Origin: Flabesymbios commensalis
Lineage: Eukaryota; Annelida; Polychaeta; Terebellida; Flabelligeridae
NCBI GenBank assembly: GCA_964017125.1
Contig: OZ024912.1
Span: 57,430,623-57,494,622, forward strand
Direction of reading: 5' to 3'
Length of the DNA: 64,000 nucleotides
Part shown: positions 57,101 through 64,000 of the stretch, piece after piece
How positions within the stretch are numbered: position 1 is the stretch's first letter
Layout: each line of letters starts with the position of its first letter
Made by a program: the position numbers and the translations under genes
The notes under the pieces: model-generated
Database searches by the model: none
Told to the model about the DNA's origin: nothing
What the model saw: the letters and a program-made list of their open reading frames with translations, nothing else

Positions 57101-60100
57101 TTGAATTTTGAGTAGGAAAAACACAAAATATAGCTTGGCATGGGGCAGATTTGGAATCAGCGTTCCCAAATTGTGTAAGAACAACTGCATGCCAAATTCT
57201 ACTAAAAAATGCCTTACCAAGTCAGAAATTTCGAAAATGGGCCCTGACTACTAATACTAATAGGCAGCAAGCTATTTAAGTTAATAAAAAATCATCCAAT
57301 AACAGATATTGAGGTGGCATATTTGTGTTGATAGCACGAATGGCACAGTTTAGTTGTGAAATTGAACAAATATAAAATTATGAATATTTTTTGCACTCTT
57401 GAAGTTGTGGATACTGATAGGGAGACACAATAATAATATAATTTCTATTTGTTATTCAATAAGTTATAATTGAATACATAGAAGCATTCTCACGAAGTCA
57501 TATTTTTCATTTTCATTAGAGACTCAAAAGATTCTATGATTTAACCCTTGAAGCGATGAAATATTTTTGCACAAACTGTTACTATGGTTACCGAAGTTTT
57601 TTTCAATTTGAAATCATCATAAATGTCTTAGTTAGTTCTTTCCATTTCATTTGAATGCCTATGCTATGGGTATACGGCCCTTATAAATTTGTTAATTCCA
57701 TAGTATGTTGAGGATCCCCTACGTATGGGATTTCGTTTTTAAAAAAGTTTAAAAACAGGTTACATCTATAAAGAAATTGATTAAGTCATGGTTATTCTGG
57801 TGAAGTTGATGTACATTCCAGTAATTCCATGTAATGCAAAAATGTTATGGTCCTAATAGTGGCAAACAGAAAAATATTAGATAGACACGCTTTGTGAAAA
57901 AATGGGTTATTAGCCAAAATTTCCCTTATGACTAAAAATGTGGTGAGCAAATCTGTAACTGGAGAGCATAGTCTTAATTAGCAATCTGTCCGCCGATCTT
58001 TTATGACAGGCAGATTTGATGATGATGGGATGTGAACAATCAGCTGCATCATCAGAAATACCCAATAGGTGTACTTCTACTTTAACCCTTTAAGCTCCCA
58101 CGAGGCATTAAAGCTTCATTTTACATCCCTGAAAACAGACCTAATTTTCCAACAGCTAAGGGTTTTAGAAAGAAAATTTCCATGAAACTGGTTTACTAAT
58201 ACGTGGTAATTTCTTTAATATTTAAACCACATCAAGTCATCTTCATCCACTACAAGCCGAGAATTGCAGCAGCAATTCGCGGCTTGTAGTGGATGAAGAT
58301 GACTATGGTATATTCAGGATTGAAAGGGTTAAACACAAAATATCTCCAATGCTCAGTTTACAGGTATACCTATTTCTCTATTATTTTCTTCCGGAGCAAA
58401 GATGCTTGTGATGTTTGCCTTAAAGCCAAGATAGGCCTACAAATTGGAGGGCAGTTTATTATTTTTTCAGGCAGTTTATTTTTTCCATCTTTCAGAGGGA
58501 GGGTTTTTAAATTCGATGTTATATATTTAAATTTAGAGATATCATTAACAACACTTGAACCTTAACCCTTTAACTGCCGGTGCCGCATATATTCGGGTTT
58601 TTATTAGCACATTAAGTACCACATTTCAAATATGTTAAATATGTCACATCAACCAGCAAGATTTGAAAAGAGTTGACCTCCATTTTGTCAAATCTTAATA
58701 ATTTTCACTTACTTGAAGTTGTGGATCGCGTCAGCGAGACACAGCTTCAAGTGGGTGAAAATTGAAATTGAATTATTTGGTGGTTAAAGGGTTAACATGT
58801 AAAAGGATTAGATGACTTACCTTGATTTTTTCGATGAACTCTGTGAATTTGATAATGGTCTCTGCTGACTCATGTATTCTGCTGAGAACATTCTTAGCCT
58901 CCTCAAACAGCTGCTCCGAAAAAGAGCGACCATCCGATGTGACAGCATAGACAAATGTGTCATTTTCAGCATAATCACTGAGGTTCAAGTATATCTTGCA
59001 GATGTTGGACACCGTCTCCTGAGGCTTGAAGCTGACTTCATCAAAATCCTTTACCTTCAGACTCTTACGTTTTGATCCAACCTGTGTGCGATGACAGAAA
59101 GAGAAAATGATGTAATGGTACAAATTTAACCCCTACGACACTGAAATATTATTGTATAAACCATGGAGACCAAAGGTTTTTTTTTATTTGAATCCATCAT
59201 AAATATCTTAGCTAGCTCTTTCAGCTTCATTTGATTACCTATGTTATGGGTCTACAGCTATTAAATTTTTTCAATTGTTACAGTGTGGGGATGGTGTTTA
59301 GCCATCAGAATATGACGTCTGACTAGAGACGGTCCCCGCAATGATAATATATAAGCAGGATATACCCCACTACATTATATTGATTGCCTGATTTGAGGCA
59401 AAAGTTCATGTAGGCAAAACAAATAGAGAGATGCAAATGGGAATTTACATACTTTCCCATAATTTAAATTTGCTAGCAATTTGAGCTTAAAACAAAATAA
59501 AGAACAACTAACAGCTCAGTACATAAGGGACATCACACTAAATCAAAAGTCACTTTTTTAAATTGTGAGTGAAAATAATTTCCATTGTATCTGTCATACA
59601 ATAATCAGTTTTTATTTATGTGTTTCACCATCCCATGAAGATGCAATCTATTTTGCCAAGAAATGACTCAAGCCACTTTTGTTTAGTGTGACATCAAAAA
59701 TATGTTTACTATTGCTGCTGAATTGTTTACTTCTATTTTTTATTCATTTAAAGCTGGAATTGCCAACACAACTGCCAGCTTCGCATGAAGACAGTGACGC
59801 TTCCATCAGAAACCGCTGGAAACGGCATATGACTCCTTGGGAGTAACAGGGTTTAAATTACATGTATGATGATACTCCCAGTAAACACAAAACATTTCTA
59901 TAACATTTATACAATGTTGGATCAGCGTCGAAGACGTTGGTCAGAAGTTGTATAAAGTTATACAAATGTTTTGTGTTTACTAGGTTATCACTAAGTAATT
60001 AGCGACAATAAATAATAGCGATAAAATATCCAATCACGGACCAGCGAAAATAAAGATAGTTGTGAATATAATCGGGGATTAAAATATTATATACTGTTCT

Positions 60101-63100
60101 GGCAGCACAAGAATTAAACAGTATCTTACCAGCTGCAACAAAAAGATATTGAGCATGGCGGCGATACGGTCCACCATGACTGGATGAATGAAGATGGACT
60201 TGATTTCTCGAGTCAGTAGCTCCAGCTTGTGAATAGTTTCGTTTCCCATGATGTTGTGGAATCTTGCCAGCATTGTGAGCTGCCTTAAGTCGTTGGCCAC
60301 CTCTTGCCGGTGCTGTGCCGGCTGACGATCCCATCCCTCACTCTCCTGCTCCTTCTGCTTGTCTTTTATCTGTATCATGTACTGGAATAAAATAATTTAT
60401 ACTCTGAGCATTGTAAAACTTTGCCAGTTCTGAATTTCTGTAACAAAGGACCCATCAATACTTGTAAAGTAATTATCTACATCAAAACAGTATAAGATCC
60501 CCGATAAAATAAGTCATAGTGTACAATATATTGAACAGCACCTCAGCAAACATGAGATCCAATGCTAGATAAAACTAGATCCACCATCAGGTCAATGTCT
60601 TAGCATGGATAGGTTAAACCTTGTACAATTTTTTTTTTATTAATTTGAAATCATCATAAATGCCCTAGTTACTTTTTTCTGCTTCATTTGAATACATATG
60701 TTATGGGTCTACTACTATTATAAATATTTTACTCTTTCAGAGCAGCGATCAACTATAGACTTCAAGAATCTGACGTACCGGTATATACATGTCAGATTCT
60801 GAAGTCTAAAGTCGGCCCCGGGCGAAAAGGGTTCAAATAGGCAGTAAGGATATACATATTATTTTTTATCAAGTTACATTACAAAGCTAAATTTATTTTT
60901 TGAAACTGGCAACTTAGGATATGTTTTGCTATTAATGGTCTTGCATCATTATAATCTCAAGGTTGTCATCATGTCAATACATGTACTGTATTTATTCTAA
61001 TAAACGACCAGGGCGTTAATTAGAATACCCCCTGAGATTACAGGGGTGATGGGCCATTGTATTTATTCAATGATCATATAGTGTACAAGATTGTGGGTTT
61101 TATTGTCAAATCAGGTGGGTGGACGTTTATTGAAATATGGGCATTTATTAGAATAAATACAGTATATAGAATTTGTCTGATATTATCTGAAATATTTTGT
61201 CACAAAAGCAAATGTAAAAAATTGCAGTATTTAATATGATTTAGTAAAATGATATAATATAATAAAATGATATGAGATTGAGATTTGAGATTGGGTCGTC
61301 GTAGCCAGCATGACGTTAAAAGTGTAAATTTTAACACCACAGACACAGTTTTTCACTCAGGACCAGATGGCCGTGCTGTTTTCAACTGTGCTGGTGGGCG
61401 GAGTCCACTGTGAGATAATAAGTTAGACTAACAAACATGCTTACATGTACTTCATTTCACAACATAGAAAAAAGCCATTGTTTTATTGAGGAGATTATGA
61501 TATCCACGAATGCTGCCTATGATGTACTTATTTAAACTATTAAAATAAATGTTACATTGCAACACAAATATTATACTGTACCATATTGGCAGAGTTAAAG
61601 AAAGAAATGTTAGTCAGCTAAACTAACCTGCATTGCTTCATCCAACAAGAATATTGCATCGTTGATGAGTAGGTTTATGAAACGCAGAAAAAGTGGTGCA
61701 TCTGTATCTTCAATATGTTCCTCAGCAAACACAGCAAGCTTCTGCTCAAGAAATCACATACAATACTATACTCTGTAGATGAAAAATTCACAATTAACTC
61801 TTAAAGCGCTGAAATATTTTTGCAAGGTTTGAAAGGTTTTCTTCAATTTGAAGTCATCATAAATGTCTTCGTTAGCTTTTTCCACTTCATTTGAATAGCT
61901 ATGCTATATGGATCTACAACAATTATAAATGTTTTAATCCTTTCAGTACAGAATCTGACGTCCAAAGACGATCATCCCACTGAAGCAGGGTTTCTGCAGC
62001 TTTAGGATAAGCAAATTTAAGAACTTTTTGAGACTTTTTAAGACAAACAAATCAACAAAATTAAGATCAATTCGGCGATTCAAACTTGTTTTTAATGCAA
62101 TCAATACAATCCAATCTGATGTGTCAATGTTGGGCTATGATCGCTGATGCTGGCCACTAGTGCTGGGTCAATGCCATGTGTTAGCTGGGACCCATGTGGT
62201 ATGCATGTATGCAGGGAAATACTAGCAGATACTTATTGATGCCAGTCTTTTAACAACCACACACATTGGCTGCCCAAAAATTAAGACTTTTTTAAGACCT
62301 TGACTGACAAAACCTATGTTTTCAAGACATTTTAAGGCCTTAAATTTTAACAAACAAATATAAAACTTTTTAAGATTGCGCGGCAACCCTGTGAAAGGGT
62401 TAATAAAGTTGTTTTTTTAATGATCAAGATACCGCAACATTTTTCCCCATGGATATGGTGAATCAATTATTTCAGTATCAGTTGTAATACAATTACCTTA
62501 ATGCTTAGTCGATGCATATCAATACTCCACAAATGCTCTAATATGGCGTACATGGGCCGACGATAGTTGAATTTTTGCTCAAATTCCACTGATTGCCCGG
62601 TCATCTCAATACTCACAAAAACATGGAGTAGGCTTTCTGATAGATGTGAAATCAGTGGATGAGTTTTAAATACTCGCTCTCTGTTATACCTGTTGTGAAA
62701 AACATCAAACAATTAGAAGTGTTAAGTTTTCATGACCATACCTGGTGCTAGGCTGAATTTTAGCTTACACGTGAAAAATATGTAGTGTAGTGATTGTGTA
62801 AGTGCATAACTATACGTATGACAACTACGAAAGCCATGTGATTTTGATAGCATTTACAGGTTGTGAAAAAAAATAAATGGCATCTTCCATTGCTTTCTTT
62901 TCTTAACCACTGAAAATTTTTACTTTTTGAATATGAGGTATCTAACACAAAAATATCAAATTTAAAGAGTTATTTCGTTGGAAGCCTGCTACAAAATGTA
63001 GAAAAGAGCAGATGAACTATAAACCCATCATTACTAGGCAGGTAGGTCATATAAAATAAACAGAAATCTCAGTTAAAACTTGTGCTGCGGGAACCGTATA

Positions 63101-63879
63101 TATATGGTTCCAAGCGAGTTTCAGACTAAATAAAATACCACCAGAATTTGTAATATCTCTTGTGGTAGATGCTCAGTTAATGAAATAATTCAATTTTTCA
63201 CAAATAATATTATTTTTCATTCATTTGAAGCTGGGAATTCCGCTAGCAACTGTAGCTTCAAAATGAATACAAAAAATACTCACAAACAATTCATAAGTAC
63301 AAGGGTTAAATATCTAGTGGGAGCAAACTCCATTCATCAAAAATATAATAACCAGGCTGAACAATAGGTTTTTATGTCTGATATCCAAACATTATTAACC
63401 CTTATCCTGTTAAGGTAATTTAGATAAATTTTCAACCAATTGAGATCCACAACCTCAAGTGGTTGAAAATGACTCCTACTTGCTTAATTGAGACCAATCA
63501 TTTGCAAACCTTGATGTTTAAACAGTCATTTCATTCCCAATAACAGTGGTTTAAGCAGCTTATAAAACAGATTAAGAACTGTTATTATCATGATTAACAG
63601 GCAAAGGGTTGGCTAGCATTCTGGATAAACAATTTCTCTGTTGAAATCATTAAAAGTTATTCTAGATAGATAAGATGCAAATAGTATCAGTAAATAAAAT
63701 AGAAATATTGCACACCTTGATGTAGCATTGGCTCTTTGCACCTGCTCAGCACTAGGTGGAAGCATGGCTTCCAGACCTTCAGATATTTTTGCTCGTAAGT
63801 GAGGATTTCGCATTCTGTCTGGGCTGCCGAGGAAGACTATGATAAATGTCATCCAGTGTTCCAGAATACCACCATTTAA
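51046..63879 (-). CDS. UBE4A: UBE4A, ubiquitin conjugation factor E4 A: seven C-terminal coding exons
   Basis: Exons 63,879-63,716, 62,689-62,497, 61,741-61,628, 60,381-60,130, 59,081-58,821, 53,742-53,585 and 51,193-51,046 splice with GT-AG sites and agreeing phases to 1,290 coding bases (429 residues plus stop). The exons before 63,879 lie outside the window; vertebrate UBE4A is about 1,070 residues. The product reads through the Ufd2 core ([57 protein letters not shown]) into the U-box ([28 protein letters not shown]). Family role: a U-box E3/E4 ligase that extends ubiquitin chains on pre-ubiquitylated substrates with p97/Cdc48. UBE4A is preferred over UBE4B from the [17 protein letters not shown] block. 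Nothing suggests inactivation. Confidence 0.93.
51229..51330. repeat. TTAA-D MITE fragment
   Basis: TTAACCCTTGTGCTGC plus the hairpin GAAGCTGGAATTGC / GCAATTTCCAGCTTC. The right end is missing. It lies in the last UBE4A intron. Confidence 0.65.
51563..53394. mobile_element. Non-autonomous pogo/Tigger-like (Tc1/mariner) element
   Basis: Terminal repeat CAGTAGAATCCCGTTATAAC at the left, inverted at the right (to GGGATTCTACTG), flanked by TA on both sides as expected for Tc1/mariner-type elements. The terminal sequence resembles pogo/Tigger ends. The 1.83 kb interior holds no transposase frame that I can recognise, and a G run at 53,147-53,162. It sits in the last UBE4A intron, inside a TTAA-C MITE. 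Confidence 0.8.
53147..53162. repeat. poly-G run (16 bases)
   Basis: Uninterrupted G run inside the pogo/Tigger-like element. Confidence 0.9.
53585..53742 (-). CDS. UBE4A: UBE4A exon: U-box N-terminal part
   Basis: Starts GGT CAA GAC after the acceptor TTATTCAACAG and ends ...CTGCTCAG before GTCAGT. It encodes a Lys/Glu-rich linker, then [12 protein letters not shown], a Pro-Val-Leu-Leu-Pro-Ser-Ser turn and [11 protein letters not shown], the first half of the U-box that contacts the E2. It ends with two bases of a Ser codon. Confidence 0.93.
53875..57216. mobile_element. 3.3 kb inverted-array element in a UBE4A intron
   Basis: TAAGGCATTTTTTAGTAGAA at the left is inverted at the right end (to GCCTTA at 57,216). 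The arms stay alignable for several hundred bases (for example GCTGATTCCAAATCTGCCCC near 53,930 against its complement near 57,145). Both arms contain ~170 bp degenerate units with AAAATGGCCGCC. The interior (about 54,500-56,750) shows no recognised protein. No clear target duplication. Confidence 0.6.
57541..57715. repeat. TTAA-C MITE, right end missing
   Basis: TTAACCCTTGAAGCGATGAA to GGGTATACGGCCC. The palindromic third is lost. Confidence 0.75.
57720..58080. other. UBE4A intron sequence, nothing recognised
   Basis: No feature supported. Confidence 0.5.
58082..58332. repeat. TTAA-B MITE, full length
   Basis: TTAACCCTTTAAGCTCCCAC to GATTGAAAGGGTTAA, with the hairpin CATCTTCATCCACTACAAG around a CAGCAG loop region. 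Confidence 0.9.
58562..58795. repeat. TTAA-A MITE, full length, inverted orientation
   Basis: Reverse complement of the copies at 15,664 and 48,898, with TTAA at both ends. It ends 26 bases from a UBE4A exon. Confidence 0.9.
58821..59081 (-). CDS. UBE4A: UBE4A exon: Ufd2 core, LKVKDF region
   Basis: The acceptor TCATCGCACACAG precedes GTTGGATCA; the donor after ATCAAG is GTAAGT. It encodes [37 protein letters not shown] and a helix ending EKIK, matching the last part of the UBE4A core in order. Confidence 0.93.
59126..59348. repeat. TTAA-C MITE, diverged
   Basis: TTAACCCCTACGACACTGAA to GACGGTCCCCGCAATGATAA. Confidence 0.75.
59738..59850. repeat. TTAA-D MITE, diverged fragment
   Basis: TTCATTTAAAGCTGGAATTG and ACTGCCAGCTTCGCATGAA keep the core hairpin. 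Confidence 0.5.
59877..59984. repeat. PAL palindrome, ACAAAACATTTG subfamily
   Basis: CCCAGTAAACACAAAACATT to GTTTTGTGTTTACTAGG, with core AGCGTCGAAGACGTTGG. Confidence 0.85.
60130..60381 (-). CDS. UBE4A: UBE4A exon: Ufd2 core, LARFHN region
   Basis: The acceptor TTTTATTCCAG precedes TACATGATAC; the donor after CAGCTG is GTAAGA. It encodes [13 protein letters not shown], then [19 protein letters not shown], a [11 protein letters not shown] stretch and [11 protein letters not shown], a strongly conserved UBE4A block. Confidence 0.93.
60541..60608. repeat. PAL fragment
   Basis: CTCAGCAAACATGAGATCCA and TCAATGTCTTAGCATGG are degraded arms. Confidence 0.45.
60613..60836. repeat. TTAA-C MITE
   Basis: TTAAACCTTGTACAATTTTT to GGGCGAAAAGGGTTCAA, with a diverged GTCAGATTCTGA palindrome. 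Confidence 0.75.
60986..61162. mobile_element. 177 bp Tc1/mariner-type MITE
   Basis: Ends CTGTATTTATTCTAATAAA and TTTATTAGAATAAATACAG are exact inverted repeats flanked by TA on both sides. Confidence 0.8.
61628..61741 (-). CDS. UBE4A: UBE4A exon: Ufd2 core, FLRFINLL region
   Basis: The acceptor TTCTTGAGCAG precedes AAGCTTGCT; the donor after ATGCAG is GTTAGT. It encodes [28 protein letters not shown] and AMQ, 38 codons in phase 0. Confidence 0.92.
61986..62391. mobile_element. MITE with CAGGGTT ends nested in TTAA-C
   Basis: Starts CAGGGTTTCTGCAG and ends GCGGCAACCCTG. It is rich in TTTTTAAGACTTTT-type words in both halves. The flanks TGAAG and TGAAAG suggest a short target duplication. 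A broken PAL copy (about 62,115-62,190) lies inside it. Confidence 0.6.
62115..62190. repeat. PAL fragment nested two levels deep
   Basis: CTGATGTGTCAATGTTGGGC and GTCAATGCCATGTGTTAGCTGGG are remnants of both arms. Confidence 0.5.
62497..62689 (-). CDS. UBE4A: UBE4A exon: Ufd2 core, [12 protein letters not shown] region
   Basis: The acceptor TTTTTCACAACAG precedes G TAT AAC; the donor after ATTAAG is GTAATT. It encodes [40 protein letters not shown] and MHRLSIK. It matches UBE4A in order; the first base completes an Arg codon from the previous exon. Confidence 0.92.
63073..63308. repeat. TTAA-D MITE, full length, diverged
   Basis: TTAAAACTTGTGCTGCGGGA to CATAAGTACAAGGGTTAA, with hairpin GAAGCTGGGAATTCCGC / GCAACTGTAGCTTC. 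Confidence 0.75.
63395..63610. repeat. TTAA-E MITE
   Basis: TTAACCCTTATCCTGTTAAG to TTAACAGGCAAAGGGTT; same subfamily as 45,788. Confidence 0.8.
63716..63879 (-). CDS. UBE4A: UBE4A exon: Ufd2 core, NPHLRAK region (first in window)
   Basis: The acceptor TACTCCGTTTCAG precedes TTAAATGGT; the donor after TCAAG is GTGTGC. It encodes [38 protein letters not shown] and ML, then a less conserved linker. It ends with two bases of an Arg codon. Confidence 0.92.
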
Positions 63880-63991
63880 CTGAAACGGAGTAAACACAGC
63901 ACATAAACATGACAAACTGATAGATGGACTGAGCTTACAACGTATATTTGGTAAATGAAGCAGCCCTCCTGAATAATATTGTTTGGCAAGT

Positions 63992-64000
63992 TAACCCTCA
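63992..64000. repeat. Start of another TTAA-type MITE at the window edge
   Basis: TTAACCCTC at the end of the window matches the shared end of these families. Confidence 0.35.

Larger units (their letters stand above)
61794..62403. repeat. TTAA-C MITE with a nested insertion
   Basis: TTAACTCTTAAAGCGCTGAA to GTGAAAGGGTTAA. The sequence between CCCACTGAA and TGAAAGGGTTAA is a foreign ~406 bp repeat. Confidence 0.8.

Overview
This is an AT-rich, repeat-crowded, intron-rich window from an animal genome, most likely a marine invertebrate. The reasons are long introns with GT-AG sites, a UBE4A-type ubiquitin ligase gene whose protein reads clearly like the vertebrate one, secreted/membrane genes built from phase-1 exons, very many palindromic MITEs and a Ty3/Gypsy element. 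The phylum cannot be fixed from sequence alone.

Three host genes are visible. (1) Plus strand, left edge to 13,262: the 3' part of a gene for a single-pass membrane protein. A PAN/apple-like exon (1-242) joins a transmembrane exon (13,114-13,262) across a 12.9 kb intron that holds a candidate 12-nt microexon (5,296-5,307). (2) Plus strand, 37,373-42,901: a complete small gene for a predicted 107-residue type I membrane protein. It has a signal peptide, four tandemly duplicated 30-nt microexons (each one 10-residue Ser/Thr/Glu repeat), and a transmembrane exon whose end resembles that of gene 1. All its introns are phase 1, so any subset of microexons can be skipped in frame. (3) Minus strand, right edge to 51,046: the last seven coding exons of UBE4A (Ufd2-type E4/E3 ligase), including the U-box. 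Genes 2 and 3 are convergent, about 8 kb apart.

Most of the rest is repeats. At least five TTAA-flanked MITE families (called TTAA-A to TTAA-E here) share TTAACCCTT-like ends but have unrelated interiors, most with a central hairpin. About 20 copies of a CCCAGCAAAC palindrome family (called PAL here) occur, and their two arms share copy-specific changes. Four large elements of 2.9-4.4 kb have ends made of inverted arrays of short tandem repeats and show no transposase: 1,320-4,412; 6,456-9,333; 28,797-33,158; 53,875-57,216. A pogo/Tigger-like element lies at 51,563-53,394, and a broken Ty3/Gypsy element with two LTRs and a 4-5 bp target duplication occupies 18,550-26,707. Several insertions are nested and give relative ages.

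Layout: 1-13.3 kb gene 1 end and its repeat-filled intron; 13.3-18.5 kb MITEs; 18.5-26.7 kb Gypsy element; 26.7-37.3 kb intergenic repeats, including the 4.4 kb inverted-array element; 37.3-43.5 kb gene 2; 43.5-51 kb MITEs; 51-64 kb UBE4A exons separated by repeat-filled introns.
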